A stretch of DNA of 64,000 bases from Lachnospiraceae bacterium AD3010 (lineage in GTDB: Bacteria > Bacillota > Clostridia > Lachnospirales > Lachnospiraceae). The notes under the pieces were generated by a model that was not told the DNA's origin, ran no database searches, and saw nothing but the letters and a program-made list of their open reading frames with translations. The stretch lies in contig JHWU01000011.1 in assembly GCA_000622025.1 (NCBI GenBank), positions 1 to 64,000 of the forward strand, written 5' to 3'. Of this stretch, positions 44,457-54,200 are shown piece by piece. Made by a program: the position numbers and the translations under genes. Position 1 is the stretch's first letter; each line of letters opens with the position of its first letter.

Positions 44457-45898
44457 GATCTTTTTGCAAGCCTTTCACCGATGATCTCTTTAGACCTTCT
44501 TATGATCTCATACTCCTCCCTATAATATAATATGAGAAGTACCGCTACAATCCCGCAGTTTATAAGAAAATAATTATGCATATTCCTGATGACCACTGCC
44601 GATTCCAGGAGCAGCAGGATGTAAGCCGCAGCATCCCGCAGCGCATTTACTCTTATTATTACATGCCTTCTCACAAACACGAAGGCCAGGAAAAACATGA
44701 TAAAGTAGGAGACCAGCGTTGCCACCGAAGCGCCGAAGGTCCCGAATCTAAGGATCAGAACATAATTCAGGATAATATTGAATACGGCGCCTATTCCGGT
44801 AGCCCGTCCCATGCTTTTCCCGTCCTTAAAGGCAAGTGCTATGGAGCCCAGAAAGCCCTCCAGGGCCCCGAAGACCACTGAGATAAGGAGGGGCGGGACC
44901 AGAGGCCAGGCGTCGTAAAAGGATTTCCGGAACATAAGATCCGCTATAAGCCTTACAAAGAGGATTATCAGGCTGCAGCCTAAAATGAGTACGGTCTGGT
45001 AGGCACCGTACATTTCGGAAAAGAAGCTCTCCCTGTCATCTCCCTTATACTCCTGCACGGCTGACATCTGCCAGGCCATGGCAAAGATCCTCTGCAATGT
45101 GGTGAGGATCGCGGGGATCTTGTAGGCCACCCCGTATAGTCCGTTCTGTGCGCTTCCAAGCATAAACAGAATAAAATATCTGTCAATTGCATTATTTGCC
45201 CAGCTTGCCGTAGAGTAAAGAAGCATGGATTGGCCGTAGCCCGTCATCTCCCGGGACAGAGCCTCATTGGCCTTTGCCCGCCTTAGTCTTCTACCCCCGT
45301 CAACAAGATGAAACATAAGGAGGGCGGCACCGGAGAATGCCGTTATCTCCGCAAACAGATAGCCGTATATCCCCAGCCTGAAATACAGGAGAAACAGCAG
45401 ATTTGCCGCGATCACCAGTGCCGTACAGGCAATGCTCCCGCTTATCATCTTCTGCACCTCCTCCAGTCCCTGACAGTATAGGAGAAGGTACTCATAAAAG
45501 CTGTCTGCTATATACAGGATGATGAAAAGGAGGAAATAAACTCTCTCCGAGGGTATAAGAAATGAAAGGATCACTGATACAGAAGCAACCGGGATAATGG
45601 AAAGCAGAACCTTTTTTAATCCCTCCGACAGGATCAGATCCCGGTCATCGGTATTTTCAAGACCGTAACGGAGAGCCGTTTCTCCCGCATTTACCGATAA
45701 TAAAGGCACCAGGAGCAGCAGAGAGGATTGCATAACGTCTGCTATTCCATATTCCGCCTCGCTGAGTACGGAGGTATAAAAGGGTACGAGAAAAAAGACC
45801 AGGAGCTTAGAGACAAAGCTCCCAACGGTAAATACAGCAACATTCTTGAATAAATAGCCCGCTTTACCCGTCTTTTTCAAGCTTTTTCCCCAATCCAT
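44453..45898 (-). CDS. wzx: Polysaccharide flippase (second Wzx)
   Basis: The 481-aa MOP-family protein has about fourteen hydrophobic segments. The N-terminal GYLFKNVAVFTVGSFVSKLLVFFLVPFYT and SEAEYGIADVMQ are the family hallmark. It translocates the undecaprenyl-linked unit built by this locus and lies between two Wzy paralogues. Start overlaps the preceding stop by 35 bp. Confidence 0.9.
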   Translation of the reverse strand: MDWGKSLKKTGKAGYLFKNVAVFTVGSFVSKLLVFFLVPFYTSVLSEAEYGIADVMQSSLLLLVPLLSVNAGETALRYGLENTDDRDLILSEGLKKVLLSIIPVASVSVILSFLIPSERVYFLLFIILYIADSFYEYLLLYCQGLEEVQKMISGSIACTALVIAANLLFLLYFRLGIYGYLFAEITAFSGAALLMFHLVDGGRRLRRAKANEALSREMTGYGQSMLLYSTASWANNAIDRYFILFMLGSAQNGLYGVAYKIPAILTTLQRIFAMAWQMSAVQEYKGDDRESFFSEMYGAYQTVLILGCSLIILFVRLIADLMFRKSFYDAWPLVPPLLISVVFGALEGFLGSIALAFKDGKSMGRATGIGAVFNIILNYVLILRFGTFGASVATLVSYFIMFFLAFVFVRRHVIIRVNALRDAAAYILLLLESAVVIRNMHNYFLINCGIVAVLLILYYREEYEIIRRSKEIIGERLAKRS

Positions 45899-47054
45899 TC
45901 AAGGATCTGTTATCAAAAACCGTCAGCAGCAGAAACAGCAGTAAGGGCGAATAATCCGGCCACATCAGATCCATATCGATAAAGGACTCGATAAAGATGG
46001 CAAATACCGCCGATATCGCAAGGAGCTTCTTTCCCGCATTGATATCCGGGATCCTCCCCATCTTCCTCAATCTGTCCCAGATGATACAGAGTGACAGTAG
46101 AAAAACGATGATCCCGTGCACCGCCAGGATATCGTACATAGCATTATGGATATTATATTCAAAAAAGGACTTAAGCTCCCTTCCCGAACCGATCCCGGTA
46201 AGGATCTGATCCTTCAGTATATCCCATACTTCATACCAGATCTGCTCCCTCCCGGAAAAGATGTTCTTGTAGAAAAAGGGCAGCTTCATATTGAAGCCCG
46301 TGGATCCGAGGAAAACATAGATACCTACAAACAAAAGAGAGCCGAGGGTTGAAAAGATCATAAGAAAACGGTACAGAGCCCTGTTTTTCCACCAGCTTTT
46401 CGGAGCGATGTAATAAAAGAAGATAAAGAGTGCCAGGGCAAAAAAAGCGCCCCGGGCGAGATGCCAAAGAACTAGCGTAACTACTCTCATAAAGGACAGT
46501 ACTATGAAAAAGCCGTATATCTCCCGCTTCGCGGCAATTTCATGAAGGAGCACCATCCCGCCGAAGAAGGTGAATACCGTCACTGTGGCCCCCGTATTGG
46601 CGTTATAGGAGTATTCCCTGTCGTAGAGAAACCAGGAAATGAACATTATAAGGAAAAAAACCTCATAGATCCGCATCTGCAAAGGAGACAGCCTGATCTC
46701 CGGGGCGAGATACAGGATCAGGAGAAAATCCGCAAGTATCAGTATACAGCCCTTATTTGATCCAATTATAAAGAGATTGATAACAGCTATTATCAATGTG
46801 ATGCAGAGTATAAACAGCATCACATCCCTTTCCCTGAGCTTCTCTGCTATATCGATATTTGCAATAAACAGTACGGAAAGCGCTATGAAGACTATCAGAC
46901 TGTTATAGATCTCGGTCACATGATAAAAGGCGGGAAATGTCCAGGTTCCCGCGTAAAATACAAGCAATATGAATAGGCCCGCATAATTCAGCAGCTCTCT
47001 TATTTTTTCATATCTTCCAGTATGCGGCAAAGCTCCCCGGCTCTTCTTTCCCAT
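45864..47054 (-). CDS. wzy: O-antigen polymerase/ligase-like membrane protein (paralogue)
   Basis: The 396-aa protein has about ten hydrophobic segments and shares its external loop pattern with 43353-44456 (SGREQIWYEVWDIL, LTGIGSGRELKSF, MYDILAVHGIIVFLL). The ATG at 47054 gives a 55-bp overlap with the upstream gene. A start nearer the first membrane segment is possible, but no good site is visible. Probably polymerises or ligates a repeat unit. Why two related copies flank one flippase is unknown. Confidence 0.73.
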   Translation of the reverse strand: MGKKSRGALPHTGRYEKIRELLNYAGLFILLVFYAGTWTFPAFYHVTEIYNSLIVFIALSVLFIANIDIAEKLRERDVMLFILCITLIIAVINLFIIGSNKGCILILADFLLILYLAPEIRLSPLQMRIYEVFFLIMFISWFLYDREYSYNANTGATVTVFTFFGGMVLLHEIAAKREIYGFFIVLSFMRVVTLVLWHLARGAFFALALFIFFYYIAPKSWWKNRALYRFLMIFSTLGSLLFVGIYVFLGSTGFNMKLPFFYKNIFSGREQIWYEVWDILKDQILTGIGSGRELKSFFEYNIHNAMYDILAVHGIIVFLLSLCIIWDRLRKMGRIPDINAGKKLLAISAVFAIFIESFIDMDLMWPDYSPLLLFLLLTVFDNRSLNGLGKKLEKDG

Positions 47055-48835
47055 CCCGTTTCCCTGATATTCAGGGCTTCGGTCAGTCTTTTGTTATTTC
47101 CCTTACTTAAAAGTGCCCGTATCTTGACTGCGATCTCCTCTGTATCTTCCGGGTCATTGATGATGTCCCCATCCTCAAGCTCCCGGAATAGAACGGTCAC
47201 ACCGCAGAACCTCGAAACCATTATATCACAGCCGGAAAGAAGTGCTTCCACCGGAGCAAGACCGAAGGTCTCGAACACACTGTTCTGAATAAAGATCCTG
47301 CTCTTTCTGTAAAGTGCCTTCATTTCTTCCCGACTCAGAATGCCATGATCCCGTACAAAATCAAAGGAAAGGATATCCGTGGAATCGGCTCCCTTATCCC
47401 CTGCCACGTCAAGGCAGATATCCAGTCCGTCCCTGTCTCTTAAGAGCTTCACGGCCTCGCATATCTTATTTATCCTCTTCCTTGGCATTCCTCCACCGAC
47501 AGAGAGAATGGAGACAGCCGGGTTTACATAATCTGAAGGATCATAGCGATCTGCACCCTCGTGTTTTTCATTTATATCATCAGAGCCCCCGGGCATCCGG
47601 TTAACATAATACTCGCTCCAGTCAACTCCGTTTGTAAGGTGTCCTATCTTCCCTCTGTACTCCGGATAATGCTCCTTAAGCCATTCCTCGAAAAGCGGTG
47701 AAACCGCAAGTATCCGGTCAGCAAGCCTCATCATTTCCTTTTCGTCCGAAGCCATCTTTTCATCCGGAACCCGGTTTATACTGTTTTCATATGCCACCGC
47801 TCCATGCATTATGTAAACTGACGGGATCCCCCTACCCGCAGCACATTTCATCCCGAAGATATTCTGTCTGGAGTGACCGGAAAAGACCGCAGCATCCGCT
47901 GCTCCCATCTTTCCCCATATTTCAAGAGCTCTTGATATCCTTCCACGTCTCTTTAGGTACAGAGTATTTGAAGGAAGGGCGTGTAGAAGTCCTCTTGTCG
48001 CATTGGCCGGTCCGGTTTCCGAGTAATAGTCGCCTATCAGAAAGATCTTTCTTTCCGACAGATACTCCCGTTTTCCCTCCGCCATTCCCTTCAACGCCTC
48101 AAAAAATCCGATGGTTTCCCTGTAGAGCCCCCTCTTTCTCAGAGCGAACTGCAGGCAGAGAACCGGCCAGAGAAAGGGAGCCATACGGTAATATCCCGCT
48201 CCCCTGTTCCTGAAAAACTCCCTCGTATAACCCTTAAACCAGCTGGACTCGTTTTCCACGGTTCCGGCAATTCTTATCGGAACGTATGTTATTTTTAATC
48301 CCATGCCCAGGGCATCAAAGAGAAGTATATTTTCTTCTCCCATTCCGTACTTTGCACCCGCACCGAAGAGCTCATCAAGCTTTAAGCCCGCTTTTCTTAA
48401 GGATGACAGCCGGAAGGCTATTTCCGGTGAAAATATCTTCATCGCGTGAAGACGGTCGAGAGGCTTTTCAACGTTGAAAACGCTTCTTTGCCGCTCCGGT
48501 CTCTCGATAAAGAACACCAGGATATCCGAATCCGGATTCCTCTCAAAGGCTTTTAGGATCTTATCTTCATAGTCAGGCTCATATAAAACGTCGTTATCGC
48601 AGAAAATGCAGAGCTCTTTCCCGGCCATGGCAGCTTCACGCATGGCCATATTCCGGCTCTTTGAGAGCCCTCTCTCCTTTGTGGTGATGAATAGACAGTC
48701 TGCGTCCGGAAAATACTCTCTATCTTCGGAGGAGGCCTGATTTATCACTATTGAGCTGCCTTTTATATTCAGTTTCCGAAGTATGGATGTGTCGGAGAGA
48801 TCCATTGCAGACAGGAGGACGGTAAGAGACCCCAT
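47000..48835 (-). CDS. GT2-GT4 fusion glycosyltransferase
   Basis: About 611 aa from the second ATG of ATGATG (48835), which follows GAGGAGG at good spacing and overlaps the upstream stop. Residues 1-250 resemble a GT-A domain: TTKERGLSKSRNMAMREA, LCIFCDNDVLYEPDYEDKI, FGAGAKYGMGEENILLFDA. Residues about 270-611 are GT-B GT4: YYSETGPANATRGLL, VYIMHGAVAYEN, LTNGVDWSEY, LSVGGGMPRKRINKICEAVKLL, ETFGLAPVEALLSG. The GT2 part lacks the usual N-terminal strand sequence, so its activity is less sure. Motifs GTTTACATAA at 47522 and 47809. Confidence 0.83.
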   Translation of the reverse strand: MGSLTVLLSAMDLSDTSILRKLNIKGSSIVINQASSEDREYFPDADCLFITTKERGLSKSRNMAMREAAMAGKELCIFCDNDVLYEPDYEDKILKAFERNPDSDILVFFIERPERQRSVFNVEKPLDRLHAMKIFSPEIAFRLSSLRKAGLKLDELFGAGAKYGMGEENILLFDALGMGLKITYVPIRIAGTVENESSWFKGYTREFFRNRGAGYYRMAPFLWPVLCLQFALRKRGLYRETIGFFEALKGMAEGKREYLSERKIFLIGDYYSETGPANATRGLLHALPSNTLYLKRRGRISRALEIWGKMGAADAAVFSGHSRQNIFGMKCAAGRGIPSVYIMHGAVAYENSINRVPDEKMASDEKEMMRLADRILAVSPLFEEWLKEHYPEYRGKIGHLTNGVDWSEYYVNRMPGGSDDINEKHEGADRYDPSDYVNPAVSILSVGGGMPRKRINKICEAVKLLRDRDGLDICLDVAGDKGADSTDILSFDFVRDHGILSREEMKALYRKSRIFIQNSVFETFGLAPVEALLSGCDIMVSRFCGVTVLFRELEDGDIINDPEDTEEIAVKIRALLSKGNNKRLTEALNIRETGWERRAGELCRILEDMKK

Positions 48836-49605
48836 CATATCCTCCTCATAACGGCATGAAATGCGTAAAAGACAAAGCACCAGGCACTTCTTATAAGACT
48901 CAGGTGCTCCACATTTCTGTAGAGATTCCATATCCTTTTTATGGCAATAAGCTTATTTGAGGAAAGAGTGCCTTCGCTTCTTCGGTATATGGTAAGCGGA
49001 CGGTTTAAGCCCCAGGCGGGGATCCCCGTTTTCATGATCTTCCACCAGCAGGCCGTATCCTCACTGGGTACGTCCGGCATATACATAAGCTCTCTCGGAA
49101 GCTTTTCTGTGTCAAACATTACCGTGCTGGTAAATATGGTGGTGTTTTTAAGAGCCGCTCTGTACTGCATATGAAAGGGAACCCGCACTATCTTTTCTAT
49201 GGAGACCCCGCTCTCATCCGAGAATTCATAGCCAGTAAAGGTGAATTCCGCGCCTATCTTTTCCTGAAAGACGATCTGTTCCCTGAGCTTTTCAGGCTCC
49301 CACATATCGTCTGCGTCGAGGAAGGCGATATAGCGCCCCTTTGCGGCATCTATCCCGATATTACGAGCACAGGCAGCGCCTCTCTTTTCTCCTGAATCTA
49401 ACAGCCGTATCTCCTGGGCTGTGTTTTTTTCACGCCGAAGAGCGATAAAATCCTCTATTATCCTGACGCTGTTATCCTCTGAATGATCGTTCACGAGGAT
49501 CATTTCCCAGTCCGTGTACTCCTGCGCAACCACTGACATCATACAGTCGCTTATGAACTTTTCCGCATTATGCACGGGTATGACCACAGAAACCATAGCC
49601 TTCAT
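48835..49605 (-). CDS. Glycosyltransferase family 2
   Basis: This 256-aa GT-A enzyme reads MVSVVIPVHNAEKFISDCMMSV, MILVNDHSEDNSV, GAACARNIGIDAAKGRYIAFLDADDMW (DxD) and SEDTACWWKIMKTGIPAWGL. This subgroup (teichuronic-acid/CpsI-like) adds one sugar in the cytoplasm. It starts within the ATGA overlap with the priming transferase at 49602 and is coupled to the fusion gene downstream. Confidence 0.88.
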   Translation of the reverse strand: MKAMVSVVIPVHNAEKFISDCMMSVVAQEYTDWEMILVNDHSEDNSVRIIEDFIALRREKNTAQEIRLLDSGEKRGAACARNIGIDAAKGRYIAFLDADDMWEPEKLREQIVFQEKIGAEFTFTGYEFSDESGVSIEKIVRVPFHMQYRAALKNTTIFTSTVMFDTEKLPRELMYMPDVPSEDTACWWKIMKTGIPAWGLNRPLTIYRRSEGTLSSNKLIAIKRIWNLYRNVEHLSLIRSAWCFVFYAFHAVMRRI

Positions 49606-50972
49606 TCCTTCATACCGCCGGCAACAACATCATCCCCGGCGCCTTCTGTGCTCTCTTTTGTAAAGAGGATCTTCAGTGTCAGGATCATAAGCTTTATATC
49701 AAGCCACAGAGAATACTGCTCTATATAATAAAGATCGAATTTCAGCTTGTCGTAGGGAAGGGTATTGTATTTACCGTAAAGCTGCGCATAGCCTGTTATC
49801 CCGGCTTTCACCTTCATCCTGTAAGCAAATTCCGGCATGGTCTCCCCGAATTTCTCTATGAATTCGGGACGCTCGGGACGGGGTCCCACAAAGGACATAT
49901 CTCCCTTCAGAACATTAAAAAGCTGTGGGAGCTCATCTATCCTGCATTTTCTGATAAAGCTGCCCACCGGGGTGATCCTGGGGTCATTTTCCCTGGCCAG
50001 CACCGCAACTCCGGCAGATTCGGCATCCTCCACCATGCTCCTGAATTTAATTATTTCGAAACGTTTTTTATTCTTTGTGCAGCGTATCTGCTTATAAAAT
50101 ACGGATCCTCTGTCGTAAAGCTTGATGGCTATGGCCGTGATCAGCATTATGGGTGAGGTCACGATTATCAGCACAAGTGATAAGATTATGTCAACCAGTC
50201 TTTTGATTATCCTCTCCTCATATTCCAGGGGATTCCCCTCAGTCAAAAGAAGCGGTGTATCAAAATAGTGTATGGGCGTGGAACCGTTCAGGATGATATC
50301 CGAGATCTTCGGCATTGAGTATATTCTCTTTGACTCCTCATAACAGTACTTGAAAATCTTATTCCTCTTTCCTGCCGGAATATCCCAGAGCATCACGGTA
50401 TTGTATCTGTCTATTAAGGCCTTCAGCTCTTCCTCCTCCGTGTCTGCGCTCACCAAAAAGGACACATTGAACTGATCCTGCCTTTCCTTCAGCTTCTTCC
50501 TGAAATTATCTATGGAATCTCCGCTGTAGATCAGAAGCACATCAAAGGGCTTGAACTTTGCCGCATAGATCCTTCCGAATACGGAGATCCAGATAAAGGA
50601 AAGCATTACCTGCAGCAAGAATACGAGTAAAAGCGGCCTCGGATCGGGAAATTTATAGGACAGCAGCATAACGATAAAGTAAAAGAAAATATCCGAGAGG
50701 ACCGAGGTAAAGAGAAAGGAGAACATAACCTCACCTACCTTACGAAGTCCCACCAATAGTCCTCCGAACACCTGTCCCAGAAAGAGAAAAACCCCGATAT
50801 AGAGAGCCATTACAAAGATATGACCCCTTAAGTACAGCTGTGTCCTGAATTCAAGATTATATATCCTGTTAAGTACATACAGTATCATCCAGGAGTCAAA
50901 AAGGATCATTACCGCACATACCACCAGCATATACAGACGCCTTAAGGCATCTGTTGACCGAAAATTTCTCAT
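49602..50972 (-). CDS. Undecaprenyl-phosphate sugar phosphotransferase (WbaP-type, second)
   Basis: The 456-aa protein has four N-terminal membrane segments (about 10-130), a linker Rossmann-like domain (LLIYSGDSIDNFRKKL) and the PGT domain from about 260: [63 protein letters not shown]. It is close in plan to 18392-19723. A third priming gene, 40643-41335, is of the short type. It starts a separate lipid-linked unit or is a redundant enzyme. Confidence 0.9.
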   Translation of the reverse strand: MRNFRSTDALRRLYMLVVCAVMILFDSWMILYVLNRIYNLEFRTQLYLRGHIFVMALYIGVFLFLGQVFGGLLVGLRKVGEVMFSFLFTSVLSDIFFYFIVMLLSYKFPDPRPLLLVFLLQVMLSFIWISVFGRIYAAKFKPFDVLLIYSGDSIDNFRKKLKERQDQFNVSFLVSADTEEEELKALIDRYNTVMLWDIPAGKRNKIFKYCYEESKRIYSMPKISDIILNGSTPIHYFDTPLLLTEGNPLEYEERIIKRLVDIILSLVLIIVTSPIMLITAIAIKLYDRGSVFYKQIRCTKNKKRFEIIKFRSMVEDAESAGVAVLARENDPRITPVGSFIRKCRIDELPQLFNVLKGDMSFVGPRPERPEFIEKFGETMPEFAYRMKVKAGITGYAQLYGKYNTLPYDKLKFDLYYIEQYSLWLDIKLMILTLKILFTKESTEGAGDDVVAGGMKE

Positions 50973-50983
50973 GTATGATCTTT

Positions 50984-51862
50984 CTACCTTTTCCCTGCTA
51001 TCATAAGGGCTATTGCCCCGGGGATCCCCATAAGTGAAAGCAGGGGAGAGAGACTGTATTTTTCTTTGAGCTCCGGTGAAACCAGGGGCCTGAACCTCAG
51101 ATAATGGCTTATATACTTAAGCTTAAGAAGGGAAGCAGCGCTGTATCTTGCCCGGTTTACATAATATATATACCAACCTCCGGGATTCAGTCTTCTAAGC
51201 TCAGCTGCCCTGTCCGTCAATCCGTCATCCGTAATGGTGCATACGGTAAGGATCTTATTAAGCACCGACAGCCTGTATTCCCTGTCTATCTCGTCATATA
51301 CCACATCTTCAGGCACATATTTCTCGCCCTCTATTTCCGGAAAGAGATGCTTTTTCAGTATCTCCGTCCTGTAGATAAGAGTGGTCTCACCCTTAAAGCC
51401 CTTTTCGTACAGGCCGGACAGCGTATCGGACGAAACCGGAGGAAGCTCCTCTCCGTAGAGAGCTTTATCCTCACTCTCGCCCTTATTGGCTACTATCCCG
51501 GCAACTGCGCTGTTTCCGGAAACCGCTGCCCACTGCTTCAATATATCAGAAACCGTATGAAAAGTAAAACGATCATCAGAGTCAAGACATACGAAAAGCT
51601 CCGTTTCAGCCATTTCAACACCCCTGTTATGGGCACGCATCTTTCCGCCGTTCTCCTGATGGAATACCTTCATTTCCAGTTTTCCCTCCAGGGCATAGGA
51701 ATTAAGAAGCTCAAGGCTGTCATCCGTTGAGCCGTCATCCACGGCAAGCCACACAAAATCCTTATTATCCTGGGAAAGAAGGCTCTCATAAAGATCCGGC
51801 AGCATACCCGCTCTGTTATACACGGGAGTGAAAACCGTCAGTTTCTTTGTTTCAGACTTCAT
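50984..51862 (-). CDS. Glycosyltransferase family 2
   Basis: This 292-aa GT-A enzyme reads LTVFTPVYNRAGMLPDLYESL, VWLAVDDGSTDDSLELL, GGKMRAHNRGVEMAETELFVCLDSDDRF (DxD) and FPEIEGEKYVPEDVVYDEID. It is a common EPS glycosyltransferase type. GTTTACATAA at 51155 encodes YYVNR. A REP-like copy lies directly upstream. Confidence 0.88.
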   Translation of the reverse strand: MKSETKKLTVFTPVYNRAGMLPDLYESLLSQDNKDFVWLAVDDGSTDDSLELLNSYALEGKLEMKVFHQENGGKMRAHNRGVEMAETELFVCLDSDDRFTFHTVSDILKQWAAVSGNSAVAGIVANKGESEDKALYGEELPPVSSDTLSGLYEKGFKGETTLIYRTEILKKHLFPEIEGEKYVPEDVVYDEIDREYRLSVLNKILTVCTITDDGLTDRAAELRRLNPGGWYIYYVNRARYSAASLLKLKYISHYLRFRPLVSPELKEKYSLSPLLSLMGIPGAIALMIAGKR

Positions 51863-51874
51863 AACAACACCATA

Positions 51875-51902
51875 AAGATTCTTATCTTCGCTCAGAATGA
51901 CA
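51875..51902. repeat. REP-like intergenic palindrome (degenerate loop)
   Basis: AAGATTCTTATCTTCGCTCA followed by GAATGACA, between the membrane protein and the GT2 gene. Confidence 0.8.
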
Positions 51903-51919
51903 TCTCCTGGCGAAGGTTC

Positions 51920-53902
51920 TTACCATACCCCGCTGTAATCCGCCAGATCCAGATACTGCGGATCATCAAGCTCAAACTTAAATATCACCCTGCTTCCCGT
52001 GGTTCCCACCGCTTCAAGTCCGGCGTCTCCTAAATACTTAAGCATGGGCGATACCTTCTCAACCACCACAAACTGCGTATTTGTTTTATTCAGTGCTTCC
52101 CTGAAGCTGTCTTTGTCTATCTTCTCATACCTTGCGATCACCGTTAGAAGCCTGTTCACGTACTCATTCTTTTCCTTTGTGAGCTGATCCTCGTCCACGT
52201 CACCGAGAAAATCCAGATACTGGGTTCTGTCGCAGGCTAAGAGGATGCTGGCATCATACTGCCTTATCTCCATCTGCATATCCCTGTCCATTACGGCAAC
52301 CGGATACTTCATATCCGTATTCTCCCTTATCATCTTTGATACTGCTATGACCTCATTCGGTATCTTGTAAACATTTTCCGCGGGTACATATCCACTGCCG
52401 TATACAAAACTTCCAATGCCCGCAAAAAGAAGGAGAAAGCCTGCAAAGCCAATAAGCTTAAAGCCCCTGCTCTTTCCCTCCTTCATAACGTAAAAGGCGG
52501 CTGCAAAAGCCGGAAGGATGCAGACCGGCGGTATCCACATAAAGCGGTAATACTCCTTATTTACATCAAAGATCCTGTTGATCAGAAGAGGAAGAAGCGG
52601 ATTATACACGGTCAGGAGTATGACGATCCCGGGGTATAAAAATACTCTCTTTAACTCTCTGCTGCCCTTCAGGGCAATGATAGAAAGCCCCAGAAGATAC
52701 AGCACAAGATAGAAGGAGCTTCCGTTATAGAGAGCTATGCATTTGAATAAAAAATTCAGCCCGTCACCGGCTACCGATATCGACTGCAAATCTATCTCCT
52801 TAAAATATTGTCTTCCGGAGTGAGGAACCCCTCACCCCGGCATGGTATGGATCACGTAATATCCCTTCACATACAGAACATAGGACAGGATGGAGAGTAC
52901 GCAGGGAAGCACAACAAGAGCGGTTTTTATAAGTATCCGAAAGTCCTTTTTTATGAAGAAAAGCGTGAGCATGAAGATCCCGAGAGCTGCCGGGAAGATC
53001 ATACTGGCACTGTTTGAGAGCACAAGTGAACCCACAGACATCAGTAACAGAAGCCCCCAGTAAAAGGGATATCCGGGATCCTCGAGTAATTTTATGTAAA
53101 CCAGAAAGATAAGCGGTATCACCAGAGAACCGATAAGTGTCTTTCCCTCATAGGTTCTGGTTATGAAAAACTCCTGGGCTGTATATATGGTGCTGAAAAA
53201 AAAGCTGATATATATGGCGAAAAACATAAATACCCCGGTCTTACCCGGCTCCCCCTTAAATAAGGCCATTCCGATCCTGTAGATCACCATATTTACAAGG
53301 ATTATCACCACAGTCTCCATAACGGTCTTTGTCCATACAAGGGGATGGAAACCCGTGAGATAACACATCACTGCATCATTTATGGCATAGTTTGCGAAGA
53401 AATACCTCATCTCAAAGTGATCCTGCCACATTCCGGTATAGGGGTTATAGATATTCATGGAATCTGTGACAAGGGAGGTATTTGCGGTTCCCACATAGAA
53501 GGACGCATCCAGCGTGAACTGATAGCAGCCGACTATTATTATGATCTCTGTTGCCGTGAGTATAAGTAAAAACAGGCTGAAGAAGGGATGAGCCTTTATA
53601 AAGCCAAGGCTTTCCCTTAAAAGGACCCGCCATTTTTTATGATTAACAGCAGCCGATATAATAAATGCCAGTACCAGTACTCCGGCCCAGATACTGCTTA
53701 AGAAATGAAGGGGCCTGAAGCTCAGGGTCATAGGAATGCAGATAAGCTCGAACAGCACATAATACAGGAAAAATCCGGTAATAACAGAAAGAGTCGCTGA
53801 AAACCGGCGTTTCTGTAAACGTCCTGTTATAAGCGACCCGAATACAAAATAGATCAGAATATTAAGTATCACAGCAAGAAAGCTGTAAAATCTTATCACC
53901 AT
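51920..53902 (-). pseudogene. DUF6077-like membrane protein split by an in-frame TGA
   Basis: Two open stretches, 52832-53902 (356 aa) and 51920-52789 (289 aa), lie in the same frame. They are separated only by TGA at 52832-52834 and 14 sense codons (GVPHSGRQYFKEID). Read through, the product is about 660 aa with about thirteen membrane segments and a soluble C-terminus, resembling DUF6077/GT-C-like proteins. The first part contains LDASFYVGTANTSL with acidic residues after a membrane segment. The stop lies in the arm of a hairpin (52815-52840). A TTG preceded by AAGGAG at 52789 could allow reinitiation. The simplest view is a nonsense mutation of one gene. GTTTACATAA at 53092, inverted. Confidence 0.7.
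52815..52840. other. Hairpin spanning the in-frame TGA
   Basis: CCGGAGTGAGG/CCTCACCCCGG arms (10 of 11 paired) with a 4-base loop. The TGA stop of the split membrane protein is in the 5' arm of the minus-strand RNA. Confidence 0.8.
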
Positions 53903-53903
53903 C

Positions 53904-54200
53904 TCATTTTACCTCGCTCTCCAGCCTCTGAACACTCGTGTATAGAGTGTTTATCTTTTTATTCAGAGTAAATATGGAAAGCAGGGAAAAAACCGCTATA
54001 AGGGCAAACAGGATATATCCCGCTATAAGTACCCTCCACTTTGTCTTATTGTCCAATATCTCGTCTTCCTCTTCAGGGATGATCTCCGACTTTTTTTCGG
54101 AAAATGCTCCGGGGATAACCCTGTCCACACAGGGTGCCAGCTTCTCTGAAAGTACAAGGAGCAGCACGCCTGCCACAATCAATACAAGCCTTACTATCAC
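53904..54200 (-). CDS. Small two-helix membrane protein, unknown function
   Basis: A GTG at 54200 overlaps the fcl stop as GTGA and follows GGAAGGAT, giving 98 aa. An ATG-like start at 54236 is possible but would overlap by 40 bp. It has a first membrane segment at the N-terminus ([15 protein letters not shown]), an acidic middle ([14 protein letters not shown]), a second segment (about 60-80, [21 protein letters not shown]) and a short coiled-coil-like tail ([20 protein letters not shown]). It ends 1 bp before the split membrane protein. I do not recognise a family. Confidence 0.7.
   Translation of the reverse strand: MIVRLVLIVAGVLLLVLSEKLAPCVDRVIPGAFSEKKSEIIPEEEDEILDNKTKWRVLIAGYILFALIAVFSLLSIFTLNKKINTLYTSVQRLESEVK

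Noticed and set aside
52815-52840. TGA plus hairpin as a selenocysteine (SECIS) signal
   Set aside because: The TGA is inside the 5' arm rather than upstream of the hairpin, the protein is a polytopic membrane protein, and no selenoprotein genes are visible.
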